Shown here: positions 42,269 to 50,250 of the stretch, piece after piece
Layout: every line of letters starts with the position of its first letter
Position numbering within the stretch: the first letter of the stretch is position 1
Assembly: GCA_015068305.1 (NCBI GenBank)
Contig: SVKV01000002.1
Location: 1-64,000, forward strand
DNA length: 64,000 nucleotides
Direction of reading: 5' to 3'
From: Oscillospiraceae bacterium
GTDB taxonomy: Bacteria > Bacillota > Clostridia > Oscillospirales > Oscillospiraceae
Program-made: the position numbers and the translations under genes
Notes under the pieces: model-generated
Database searches by the model: none
What the model saw: only the letters and a program-made list of their open reading frames with translations
Told to the model about the DNA's origin: nothing

Positions 42269-43288
42269 TCAGTCCCTCCCGGTAATGATGGATACAGCGT
42301 GGCAGACACCGGGGATGGGCAGCCCCTGCTGGGTGGAAGTGGGGGAGAGCAGAGCACCGGTGCCGCAGAAGAGAATCCTTCTCAGTTTTCCTTCGTTCAG
42401 CTGATTGAGAAGATAGCCGCAGAGGGTAATGGCGCTGCAGCCGCAGCCGGAGCCCCCTGCGTGGACATCCTGGGTGGTGTTGTCAAAAACCAGGGTGCCG
42501 CAGTCCGCCAGTTTTCCCCCCAGGGGCAGATGATTCCGCCTGCCAAGTTCCAGAAGAAGTTCTTTACCCAGCTGTCCCAGATCCCCGGTGACGATCAAGT
42601 CAAAATCCTCCGGAGTCCGGTTCAGATCCTGCATGTGAGCCCTTATGGTTTCAAATGCAGCCGGGGCCATGGCGGCACCCATATTGTTGGCATCCTTGAT
42701 GCCCAGATCCGTGACGGTTCCGAGGGTGCAGCATTCGATCCTTGGACCGGTGCCGGAGGAGCAGATCAGCGCAGCGCCGGAGCCGGTAACCGTCCATTGG
42801 GATGTGGGAGTCCGCTGACCGCCATAACCCAGCGGGAACCGGTACTGTCGCTCGGAGGATGCAAAATGGGAGGAGGTTTGGGCAACTACCTTATCAGCAA
42901 AACCGCCTCCGACCATGACGGAAGCCAGAAGAAGGCTTTCAGTCATGGTCGAGCATGCTCCGTAGAGGCCCAGATGGGGGATTCCGGTGTTGCGCAGACT
43001 GAAGGAGGAACCGATGCACTGGTTCAGCAGGTCGCCGGACAGCACCAGCTCAAACTCCCCCTTCTTCATGCCGGCTTTTTCCGCCAGCTTGTGAAGGGCC
43101 ATCTGCTGCATCTTCTTTTCTGCCTGTTCCCAGGTTTTTTCGCCGAAATAGGTATCCTGGGATGTGATATCAAATGTGTGGGCGAGAGGCCCCTCTGACT
43201 CCTTTTTTCCGGCCACGCTGGCCCAGTTCCGGATCACCGGTAGCTGCGGCAGAACGAAGGATTGCCTGCCCCGCTTATGAATGGCCAA
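42269..43288 (-). CDS. spoVAD: Stage V sporulation protein AD
   Basis: SpoVAD binds dipicolinic acid and resembles ketoacyl synthases. 339 residues, with the family order WASVAGKKESEGPL, GDLLNQCIGSSF, LGLYGACSTMTESLLLA, GYGGQRTPTSQWTVTGSGA and GGSGCGCSA. TTG 43288 is preferred because GAAGGTGG precedes it and the family N-terminus begins there; ATG 43327 would add 13 residues. spoVAC, normally directly upstream, is absent and a divergent GNAT takes its place. CATTATA on the minus strand at 43374-43380 could be a sigma-G -10, unproven. Confidence 0.93.
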   Translation of the reverse strand: MAIHKRGRQSFVLPQLPVIRNWASVAGKKESEGPLAHTFDITSQDTYFGEKTWEQAEKKMQQMALHKLAEKAGMKKGEFELVLSGDLLNQCIGSSFSLRNTGIPHLGLYGACSTMTESLLLASVMVGGGFADKVVAQTSSHFASSERQYRFPLGYGGQRTPTSQWTVTGSGAALICSSGTGPRIECCTLGTVTDLGIKDANNMGAAMAPAAFETIRAHMQDLNRTPEDFDLIVTGDLGQLGKELLLELGRRNHLPLGGKLADCGTLVFDNTTQDVHAGGSGCGCSAITLCGYLLNQLNEGKLRRILFCGTGALLSPTSTQQGLPIPGVCHAVSIITGRD

Positions 43289-43351
43289 ATAACCACCTTC
43301 TTTTTTAATTTTCCATAGTTTGCGCATATTGGCGGAAGCTATGATTGCATC

Positions 43352-43379
43352 TTGATATTTGGCGGCATTTTACTATAAT
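43352..43379 (+). promoter_or_regulatory. Promoter of the GNAT gene
   Basis: TTGATA (43352-43357), a 16-base spacer and TATAAT (43374-43379), about 22 bases before the start. Confidence 0.65.
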
Positions 43380-43400
43380 GAGAAAAAAGGGGTTGATGAT

Positions 43401-43883
43401 ATGACCAAAACAGAAATCCGCCCGGCGCAGCTGGCGGATCTGGAACAGATTCTGAAGATTTATGAATATGCTCGGAGATTTATGGCAGAAAACGGAAATC
43501 CCACCCAGTGGCACAGCGGATATCCGAAACGGGAGCTGCTGGAACTGGATATCAGCCTGGGCCGCCTCTATGCAGTGACACGGGACGGTGGGATCTGCGG
43601 GGCCTTTGTGTTCTTTATCGGTGACGATCCTACCTATTCTTACATTGAAGGAAGCTGGCGCAGCGATGCACCCTACGGTGTGATCCACCGCATCGCCGGC
43701 ATCGGCGGCGGAATATTTACTGCCGCGCTGGAGTTTTGCAAAGACAGGATCTCCCATCTGCGGATCGACACCCATCATAATAACAAACCCATGCAGCATG
43801 TGGTGGAAAAGGCAGGTTTTTCCAGAAGAGGCACCATCTATGTGGAGGATGGGTCCTCCAGAATTGCATATGATCTGATATAA
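43401..43883 (+). CDS. GNAT family N-acetyltransferase
   Basis: 160 residues. The opening IRPAQLADLEQILKIYEYARRFMAENGNPTQW is typical of a Firmicutes GNAT subgroup. The acetyl-CoA loop is degenerate (HRIAGIGGGIFTAALEF), then LRIDTHHNNKPMQHVVEKAGFSRRGTIY gives the usual beta-6/beta-7 end. The acceptor substrate is unknown. ATG 43401 follows AAAAGGGG. It runs divergently from spoVAD and probably has no link with it. Confidence 0.85.
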   Translation: MTKTEIRPAQLADLEQILKIYEYARRFMAENGNPTQWHSGYPKRELLELDISLGRLYAVTRDGGICGAFVFFIGDDPTYSYIEGSWRSDAPYGVIHRIAGIGGGIFTAALEFCKDRISHLRIDTHHNNKPMQHVVEKAGFSRRGTIYVEDGSSRIAYDLI

Positions 43884-43885
43884 AA

Positions 43886-43921
43886 AACCGCCGACACATT
43901 CTTGTGTCGGCGGATATGTTT
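43886..43921. terminator. Bidirectional terminator
   Basis: CCGCCGACACA (43888-43898) and TGTGTCGGCGG (43903-43913) with a TTCT loop. A T-run follows on each strand. Confidence 0.92.
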
Positions 43922-43925
43922 TTTC

Positions 43926-45515
43926 TTAGCCGGTGTAGCGGGCGGCTCCGTAGTAGTGACTGGTGTAGTAGTCAGAATACAGGTCTGCATAGGAAACCAC
44001 TTTGCCGGAATGGGGGGAGTGGATGAACTTGCCGTCGCCCACATAGATGCCCACATGGGAAATGCCGGCCTTGTAAGTATTCTGGAAGAAGACCAGATCG
44101 CCGGGCTTCAGCTCAGACTTCTTAACGGGCGTACCCTGGGAATACATGGTAGCCTGGGTGCGGCTGACATTGATGCCCAGAGAGCGGTAGACATAGTAGA
44201 CAAAGCCGGAGCAGTCAAAACCGCTGGGAGTAGTGCCGCCGTACTTGTAGGGGACACCCAGATACTGCTTTGCCTTGGAAACGATCTGATCGCCGGTAAC
44301 CTTGGCGGTGGTGCTGGGCTTGCTGGAAGAGGTGGAGCCGTTCAGCGCGGAAGCGCTGGGCTCGACACCCAGGGACTTGCCGCCCCGGTAGAACTTGGGG
44401 GACTTGGCAGAGGACCGGTTTTCGTAGGGTGTTTCGGTCAGATCCAGATAATCGCTGCGGACATAGCAGACATGCTGGCCGTAAATGACCTTGTACCAGC
44501 CGTTGTTGATGCCGATGATGTAAGCCTTTTCACCCTTGGAGGCGGTATCCACAACACCGTGGGAGGTGCCGGGGCCGCTGCGCAGGTTGACCTTGGTGGT
44601 GTTGACCTTGCCGTAGCCCAGCTCTGCGTTCTCTGTGGTGGAAACCTTCAGATAGTCGCCGTGCATGTAGCCTTCCTGCAGGTCGTAAATGACTTTGTAC
44701 CAGTCACCGGTTTTTGCAAGAACCACAACCGCTTCGTTCTTATTGGCAGAATCGATGATCTTGCCGCCGGTGGAAGCGGTGCTGCGCAGGCGCAGGCCGG
44801 AACCGGTGGTAAAGCCGATGCCGTACTTGATGTCCTTGGCGGTGGCGGTGGTGCCGGAAGCAGGGGTGCTGGGTGTGGTAGTGGTCTCTTCCTTCACTTC
44901 TTCTTTGGATTCGTCCTTGCCGGAGGAAGTGCCGTTCAGTGCAGAAGCGCTGGGCTCGGTGCCCAGAGATTTACCGCCCCGGTAGAATTTGGGGGACTTG
45001 GAAGAGGACTTGTTTTCGTAGGGGGCTTCGGTCAGATCCAGATAGTCGCTGCGGATGTAGCAGATGTCATCTTCAAAGATGACCTTGTACCAGCCGTCCT
45101 TAACGCCAATGATGTAGGCCTTGTCGCCCTTGTTACCCTGAGCAACCTTGGAGTGAGAGGTGCCGGCACCGCTGCGCAGATTCACGGAAGAACCGTTGAT
45201 TCTGCCGTAGCCCAGCTCTGCATTTTCGGTTTTTGCCACATCCAGGTAATCACCGTGCATGTAGCCTTCCTTCAGATCATAAATGACCTTGTACCAGTCA
45301 CCGTGCTTGCTTAAGACCACGACAACTTCATTTTTGTTGGTGGTATCCAAGATCCGGGAATCGGTGCTGTCGTCACTGCGCAGCCGGACGCTGGAACCGG
45401 TAATAAATGCGACACCGTAAATGATGTCACCCTTTGCAAAAGCGGTCATGGGCAGGGAGCCGCACAGCAGCACCACAGCCAAAACCAGACTGATTACACG
45501 GGAAAAAGATTTCAT
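43926..45515 (-). CDS. Secreted NlpC/P60 peptidoglycan endopeptidase with four SH3b domains
   Basis: 529 residues. A signal peptide (SLVLAVVLLCGSLPMTAFA, about 10-28) is followed by two tandem copies of a ~190-residue block. Each block has two SH3b domains (VRLRS...WYKVIYDL...GYMHGDYL; VNLRSG.GTSH...WYKVI...YIRSDYLDLTE) and a Ser/Lys-rich tail (PKFYRGGKSLG). The C-terminal NlpC/P60 domain has the catalytic Cys in FDCSGFVYYVY, His in ISHVGIYVGDG and HSPHSGK. It cuts cell-wall stem peptides. GGAGGG precedes the ATG. It lies 31 bases below the next-upstream unknown gene. Confidence 0.95.
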   Translation of the reverse strand: MKSFSRVISLVLAVVLLCGSLPMTAFAKGDIIYGVAFITGSSVRLRSDDSTDSRILDTTNKNEVVVVLSKHGDWYKVIYDLKEGYMHGDYLDVAKTENAELGYGRINGSSVNLRSGAGTSHSKVAQGNKGDKAYIIGVKDGWYKVIFEDDICYIRSDYLDLTEAPYENKSSSKSPKFYRGGKSLGTEPSASALNGTSSGKDESKEEVKEETTTTPSTPASGTTATAKDIKYGIGFTTGSGLRLRSTASTGGKIIDSANKNEAVVVLAKTGDWYKVIYDLQEGYMHGDYLKVSTTENAELGYGKVNTTKVNLRSGPGTSHGVVDTASKGEKAYIIGINNGWYKVIYGQHVCYVRSDYLDLTETPYENRSSAKSPKFYRGGKSLGVEPSASALNGSTSSSKPSTTAKVTGDQIVSKAKQYLGVPYKYGGTTPSGFDCSGFVYYVYRSLGINVSRTQATMYSQGTPVKKSELKPGDLVFFQNTYKAGISHVGIYVGDGKFIHSPHSGKVVSYADLYSDYYTSHYYGAARYTG

Positions 45516-45546
45516 ACGTTACCCTCCGTCTTACGGAACAAAAAAC

Positions 45547-45837
45547 TTACTTACCTGCCAGAGCTCTTTCCAGCCATACACAGCCAAAATCCAAAGCGGT
45601 GTAGAGGCCGTCTTTCTCGCTCTTTTTCACGATCCGGTCGCGGCTCTTGGCGGCGGGATCGGTCAGCTGCAGCTGCACGGAAACACGGGATGCAACCTCA
45701 ATGCCGTTGACGGGCTTGGTCTCGAGGATCTGGAGCATCACGATGTGAGAGTCAGCCATGGAGCCATAATAAATCAGGTTGTCCTTACGCATCAGAGGAC
45801 GACCTTTGTACATCAAAACTGCATTTTCTTCAGCCAT
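45547..45837 (-). CDS. Conserved-looking unknown protein upstream of the NlpC gene
   Basis: 96 residues, starting MAEENAVLMYKGRPLMRKDN with TTTGGAGG before ATG 45837. It appears mainly beta in its middle part and ends YTALDFGCVWLERALAGK. It has no signal peptide or membrane helix. I recognise the general look of a short Clostridia hypothetical, but not a named domain. It is probably cotranscribed with the NlpC/P60 gene, so a cell-envelope role is possible, though nothing in the sequence proves it. Confidence 0.75.
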   Translation of the reverse strand: MAEENAVLMYKGRPLMRKDNLIYYGSMADSHIVMLQILETKPVNGIEVASRVSVQLQLTDPAAKSRDRIVKKSEKDGLYTALDFGCVWLERALAGK

Positions 45838-45866
45838 GGGGAAACCTCCAAAGAAATTGTAATGAA

Positions 45867-45895
45867 ATTGTAACACATTGTTACTGAGAAGTCAA
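45867..45895 (-). promoter_or_regulatory. Promoter of the unknown/NlpC operon
   Basis: Minus strand TTGACT (45890-45895), a 17-base spacer and TACAAT (45867-45872). The rest of the gap up to 46024 is AT-rich and shows no gene. Confidence 0.7.
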
Positions 45896-46024
45896 CCAAA
45901 AAATCTTAAAATTCAATTAAATTCCAGCATTTTCCGGAGAAAAACGAAGAAATTGTGAATAAAACGTGGATTTTTGAAGACGGAGGGAGTATGAAATTGA
46001 CAAGGAACAGATAAATTACAAAAA

Positions 46025-46060
46025 AGAAGAGGCTTTTGCAACAGCAAAAGCCTCTTGCGA
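46025..46060 (-). terminator. Terminator after ireB
   Basis: Minus-strand AAGAGGCTTTTGC / GCAAAAGCCTCTT, 13-bp stem with a TGTT loop, then CTTTTTTG. Confidence 0.93.
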
Positions 46061-46062
46061 TT

Positions 46063-46314
46063 TTACTCGTTCACAGACAGATAGTCACGAACCAGCTGCT
46101 GCATCAGCTCATCACGATCCAGCTTGCAGATCATGCTGCGGGCATTATTGTAGTTGGTGATATACGTGGGATCCTCTGTCAGCAGGTAACCGACGATCTG
46201 ATTGATGGGATTGTAGCCTTTCTTGTTCAGAGCATCGAACACCGCACGCAGAATCCGGCGCATATTCTCTTTGTCATCGCTGGGAACTGTAAACTTAATG
46301 GTACTTTCTGTCAT
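46063..46314 (-). CDS. ireB: IreB family regulatory phosphoprotein
   Basis: 83 residues with the family words IKFTVPSDDKENMRRILRAVFDAL, KKGYNPINQIVGYLLTEDPTYITNYNNARS and RDELMQQLVRDYL. In Enterococcus, IreB is phosphorylated on N-terminal Thr by the PASTA kinase IreK and lowers cephalosporin resistance. Here Thr2 and Thr5 are candidate sites (MTESTIKF). ATG 46314 follows GAGGAGG; an ATG at 46359 is too early. It is usually followed by ruvX, which is not present here. Confidence 0.93.
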   Translation of the reverse strand: MTESTIKFTVPSDDKENMRRILRAVFDALNKKGYNPINQIVGYLLTEDPTYITNYNNARSMICKLDRDELMQQLVRDYLSVNE

Positions 46315-46347
46315 GGGATCGACCTCCTCGAGTGACTGTTTGGACTT

Positions 46348-46376
46348 ATTATATCCCAAACTGACAAAGGTGTAAA
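46348..46376 (-). promoter_or_regulatory. ireB promoter
   Basis: Minus strand TTTACA (46371-46376), a 17-base spacer and TATAAT (46348-46353), in the gap after pheT. Confidence 0.75.
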
Positions 46377-46404
46377 GTCCCGAAAGTTTAATTTTTTCGA
46401 AACT

Positions 46405-48792
46405 TTAGCGCAATGTCACGTTCAGCTTGTCCTTCAGCGCTGCCAGGATCTTGCCGACCACATTTTCAGAGTCGGTATCGGTCAGTGTCCGGTCGTCGGC
46501 ACGAAGTTCCAGAGCAAAGGCCACGCTCTTCTTGCCCTCGGGAACACCGGTGCCGCGATAGATGTCGAAGAGTTTGATGCCACGCAGCAGCTTGCCGCCG
46601 GCGGCGGTCATCACATCCTCAACCTCAGCCACGGTCAGTGCTTCGTCGCACAGCACAGCCAGGTCACGGGAGACGGTGGGGTACTTGGGCAGGGGGGTGT
46701 AGGTGGGCTCGGGCAGAACCATCTCGGACAGGGCGGAGAAATTGATCTCAGCGCAGTAAACTTCCCAGTCAATGCCGTAATTCTTGGCGACGATGGGGTG
46801 GACCTGGCCGATGAAGCCCACATCCTGACCGTTCACGGTAACCTTGGCGCAGCGGCCGGGATGGAAGGAGGGGTTATCCTTGACAGCGGTGTAGCTTGCC
46901 TTGGGCAGGCGCAGACCCTTCAGTATGGCTTCCAGCTCGCCCTTGACGGTGAAGAAGGTGGTGCCTTCGCCGTAGGTGCCCAGCAGGAGCATCTTGGGCT
47001 CTTCGGGAAGAACCTGGTCTTCCACGGGCAGGTAGATCTTGGCCAGCTCGTAGAGCTTGGCAGCCTTGTTGTGGTAAGCAGCATTGCGGCTCAGAATTTC
47101 CAGCATGGAAGGCAGAGCGATGGTGCGCATGATGGAGGTGTCCTCGCCCAGGGGATTCTGGATCCGCATAGCGTTGCGCAGCTTGGAATCGGAAGGAATC
47201 CGGATCTGATCAAAGATGGCGGGGGAGACGAAGGAGTAGGTGATGATCTCACTGTAGCCCAGGCTGCGGCACAGCTGGCCTGCCTTGGTCTCCAGCTTCA
47301 TGAAGTCGGAGTAGCCGCCCTGGGTGGAAGTCTTGAAGGGGGTGGTGGGGATTTCGTTGTAACCGAAGGAACGGCCCACTTCCTCAGCAATATCTGCCAT
47401 CAGATTCAGGTCGGGACGGAAGGAGGGAACCAGAATGGTATCGCCTTCCACGGGGATCTCCAGACGGTTCAGGTACATGACCATATCTTCCTTGGAGATA
47501 TCAGTGCCCAGCAGACGGTTGATCTTTTCGGGCTCCAGAGGAAGGGTTTTGGCTTCGGGAACATAGTTGATGATGTCGATGGTGCCGTCCAGCACATCAC
47601 CGGCTTCCAGCAGCTCCACCAGTTCGCAGGCGCGCTGGACAGCGGGCATGGTCATCATGGGATCCAGGCTCTTTTCGAACTTGCCGGAGGCCTCGGTACG
47701 CATACCCAGAGCCAGAGCGGTCTGGCGGATGGAGGTGCCGTTGAAGTTGGCGGACTCAAAGACCACGGTGGTGGTATCGTCCACGATTTCAGAGTTCTCA
47801 CCGCCCATGATGCCGGCCAGGCCGATGGCCCGGGTGTCGTCTGCGATGACCAGCATGCCGGGCTTCAGAGAACGCACATTGCCGTCCAGGGTAGTCAGGG
47901 TTTCACCCTCTTCTGCCTCCCGGACCACGATCTTGCCGGAGGTGATATAGCGGTAGTCAAAAGCGTGCATGGGCTGGCCGTATTCCAGCATCACATAGTT
48001 GGTGATGTCAACAATGTTGTTGATGGGGCGGACGCCGTTTGCTCTCAGACGCTGGCGCAGCCACTTGGGGGAGGGGCCGATCTTGACGTTGGCCACCATC
48101 CGTGCGGTGTAGCGGTTGCACAGCTCGGTGGCAGGAACCTCCACATCCAGCTTGTCGTACAGGTCGCCGGCATCGCTGCCGTGAACCAGGGGCTCATGAT
48201 GCTTCATGGGCAGACCGAAGGCAGCGGCGGACTCACGGGCCAGACCGATGATGGAGTAGCAGTCGGGCCGGTTGTTGGTGATTTCAAAGTCGACGATGGT
48301 ATCATCGTTGCCGATGATCAGATTGATGTCATCGCCAACCTTGCAGTCTTCCTCATTGAGGATCCAGATGCCGTCGGCAAAAACGCCGGGCAGGTCGTTC
48401 TGGGTCAGACCCAGCTCTGCAAAGGAGCAGAGCATGCCGTTGGAAACCACACCCCGGAGCTTGCCCTTGGTGATGTGGACACCGCCGGCCAGATAAGAAT
48501 TGTGCAGCGCAGCGGGAACCAGGTCACCCTCGTGGACGTTCTGGGCACCGGTAACGATCTGGACAGGCTCTTCACCGCCCACGTCTACCTGGCAGACCCA
48601 CATGTGGTCAGAATTCTCGTGACGGACGATGGACAGAACCTTGCCCACCTTGACATTCTTGATCTCGGCATCCATGCGCTCCCAGGTCTCCACCTTCTGG
48701 CCGAAGACGGTGAGCTTTTCGACATATTCTCTGTCGGAAACGTGGGAAAGATCCACGAATTCCTCATGCAGCCATTTTCTGTTGAGTTTCAT
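46405..48792 (-). CDS. pheT: Phenylalanine-tRNA ligase beta subunit
   Basis: 795 residues. In order: an EMAP-like tRNA-binding domain (about 40-150, with IVTGAQNV), the B3/4 editing domain (MVANVKIGPSPKWLRQRL onward), B5 (region around RLLGTDIS), the catalytic-like core (DIAEEVGRSFGYNEIP), and a C-terminal FDX-ACB anticodon domain (YPTVSRDLAVLCDEAL). It forms an alpha2-beta2 enzyme with PheS, encoded 12 bases upstream, and edits Tyr-tRNA-Phe. Both are under the T-box leader. Confidence 0.96.
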   Translation of the reverse strand: MKLNRKWLHEEFVDLSHVSDREYVEKLTVFGQKVETWERMDAEIKNVKVGKVLSIVRHENSDHMWVCQVDVGGEEPVQIVTGAQNVHEGDLVPAALHNSYLAGGVHITKGKLRGVVSNGMLCSFAELGLTQNDLPGVFADGIWILNEEDCKVGDDINLIIGNDDTIVDFEITNNRPDCYSIIGLARESAAAFGLPMKHHEPLVHGSDAGDLYDKLDVEVPATELCNRYTARMVANVKIGPSPKWLRQRLRANGVRPINNIVDITNYVMLEYGQPMHAFDYRYITSGKIVVREAEEGETLTTLDGNVRSLKPGMLVIADDTRAIGLAGIMGGENSEIVDDTTTVVFESANFNGTSIRQTALALGMRTEASGKFEKSLDPMMTMPAVQRACELVELLEAGDVLDGTIDIINYVPEAKTLPLEPEKINRLLGTDISKEDMVMYLNRLEIPVEGDTILVPSFRPDLNLMADIAEEVGRSFGYNEIPTTPFKTSTQGGYSDFMKLETKAGQLCRSLGYSEIITYSFVSPAIFDQIRIPSDSKLRNAMRIQNPLGEDTSIMRTIALPSMLEILSRNAAYHNKAAKLYELAKIYLPVEDQVLPEEPKMLLLGTYGEGTTFFTVKGELEAILKGLRLPKASYTAVKDNPSFHPGRCAKVTVNGQDVGFIGQVHPIVAKNYGIDWEVYCAEINFSALSEMVLPEPTYTPLPKYPTVSRDLAVLCDEALTVAEVEDVMTAAGGKLLRGIKLFDIYRGTGVPEGKKSVAFALELRADDRTLTDTDSENVVGKILAALKDKLNVTLR

Positions 48793-48804
48793 GTTTCTTC
48801 CTCC

Positions 48805-49848
48805 TTAGAACTGATTCAGGAACCGGACATCGTTATCGAAGATCAGACGCAGGTCGGTGATCTTCAGACGGCCCATGGCCATACGCTCCAGGCCCATGCC
48901 GAAGGCAAAGCCGGAGTACTTCTCGGGATCAATGCCGCAGTTGCGCAGCACCTCGGGGTGAACCATACCGGCACCCAGCAGCTCGATCCAGCCTTCGCCG
49001 TGGCAGGTGGAGCAGACCTGACCGTCAATTTCACCGGTGCCATGGCACTTGTGACACTGCATGTCCATTTCGCAGGAGGGCTCGGTGAAGGGGAAGTGGT
49101 GGGGACGGAACCGCATCTGAGCATCTGCACCGTAGATCTTGCGCATGATGGTGATCAGAGCATCCTTCAGGTTGCCCATGGTGATGTCCTCGGCAACCAC
49201 CAGACCCTCGATCTGATGGAACATGGGGGAGTGAGTTGCGTCAGCCTCGTCCTTACGGAACACACGGCCGGGGGCCAGCATGCACAGGGGAGGCTTGTTG
49301 TTTTCCATGAAGCGGATCTGCATGGGGCTGGTCTGGGTCCGCAGCAGAACCTCATCATTATCGTCGAAGTAGAAGGTATCGGAGCGGTCACGGGAGGGGT
49401 GGCCCTCTTCGATGTTCAGCCGGGTGAAGTTGTAGCTTGCCAGCTCCACTTCGGGGCCGTCAACAACGGTGTAGCCCAGACCGACAAAGATGTCCTTGAT
49501 CTCCTGCAGCACCATGTTCATGGGATGCTGATGGCCCAGCTCGATCTCGTCACCGGGAATGGTCACGTCGATGGCTTCGCTTGCCAGCTTTGCTTCCAGA
49601 ACCTTGGCACCGATGGAAGCCTTGCAGCTTTCCAGCTTGGCCTCGATTTCAGCGCGGACCGCATTGGCCATCTGACCCATAATGGGGCGCTCCTCGGGGG
49701 AGAGCTTGCCCATCATCTTCAGAACGGCAGTCAGTTCGCCCTTCTTGCCCAGCAGCTTGACGCGCAGCTCTTCCAGAGCAGCGGGAGTTTCCGCAGCTTC
49801 CAGAGCAGCCAGCGCATTGCGCTTAATCAGCTCTAATTGTTCTTTCAT
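48805..49848 (-). CDS. pheS: Phenylalanine-tRNA ligase alpha subunit
   Basis: 347 residues. An N-terminal coiled coil binds tRNA-Phe. The class II core has motif 2 (APGRVFRKDEADATHSPMFHQIEG) and motif 3 near FAFGMGLERMAMG. A four-cysteine zinc-knuckle insertion (CHKC...CSTC) precedes GWIELLGAGMVHPEVL, a feature of many Clostridia PheS. AGGAGG precedes the ATG. First gene of pheST. Confidence 0.97.
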   Translation of the reverse strand: MKEQLELIKRNALAALEAAETPAALEELRVKLLGKKGELTAVLKMMGKLSPEERPIMGQMANAVRAEIEAKLESCKASIGAKVLEAKLASEAIDVTIPGDEIELGHQHPMNMVLQEIKDIFVGLGYTVVDGPEVELASYNFTRLNIEEGHPSRDRSDTFYFDDNDEVLLRTQTSPMQIRFMENNKPPLCMLAPGRVFRKDEADATHSPMFHQIEGLVVAEDITMGNLKDALITIMRKIYGADAQMRFRPHHFPFTEPSCEMDMQCHKCHGTGEIDGQVCSTCHGEGWIELLGAGMVHPEVLRNCGIDPEKYSGFAFGMGLERMAMGRLKITDLRLIFDNDVRFLNQF

Positions 49849-49862
49849 TATCTTTCCTCCTA

Positions 49863-50146
49863 AAAGGTTTACTTACAAAAAAATACACCCTTCATCCCAA
49901 CAATCGGGACGAAAGGCATTCCTTCCGCGGTACCACCCGCTAATTCGCCAAAAGGCGCAGCTTAGAAGCGCAATTACGCTCGCAGTTTGTAACGGAACCA
50001 CCCGGCACCCTCTACTGTTGCTTCAAGGGGCAGCTCATGGGAGAAGGCCCGGTATTGCACATAAGCGGATCCCACCATCCCGCTCTCTCTGAAATGCTTT
50101 CCCAATACAAGGCAGCCCAGTCACAGCTTTTTACGATATCCCAGAT
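49863..50146 (-). promoter_or_regulatory. T-box riboswitch leader, phenylalanine type
   Basis: On the minus strand the leader carries GGTGGTACCGCG (49926-49937), the T-box, and a terminator made of CCTTTCGTCCC and GGGATGAAGGG with a long T-run (about 49877-49918). The alternative antiterminator forms when uncharged tRNA-Phe binds. A TTC triplet in stem I (minus strand of 50043-50045) is the likely specifier. It explains nearly all of the 400-base gap between pheS and the M32 gene. Confidence 0.93.
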
Positions 50147-50175
50147 ATATTAACATATTCAATTGAGATATGCAA
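50147..50175 (-). promoter_or_regulatory. pheST promoter
   Basis: Minus strand TTGCAT (50170-50175), a 17-base spacer and TAATAT (50147-50152), just upstream of the T-box leader. Confidence 0.65.
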
Positions 50176-50190
50176 GCAAAATTTCTTCAA

Positions 50191-50219
50191 TTGACGGATC
50201 TTTCGGGGTGTGGTATGGT
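50191..50219 (+). promoter_or_regulatory. Promoter of the M32 carboxypeptidase operon
   Basis: TTGACG (50191-50196), a 17-base spacer and TATGGT (50214-50219), divergent from the pheST promoter. Confidence 0.65.
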
Positions 50220-50250
50220 ATAAAAAACGCACACGAAAGGGGAAAACAAA

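Noticed and set aside
45991-46014. A 7-codon plus-strand frame (MKLTRNR) after CGGAGGG, before a hairpin, resembling a leader peptide
   Set aside because: No gene follows on the plus strand that it could control, and the hairpin is explained as the ireB terminator on the other strand.
46798-49836. A 1012-codon open frame opposite pheS-pheT
   Set aside because: Same shadow effect; pheS and pheT are certain, and the opposite frame crosses their boundary with no recognisable domain.
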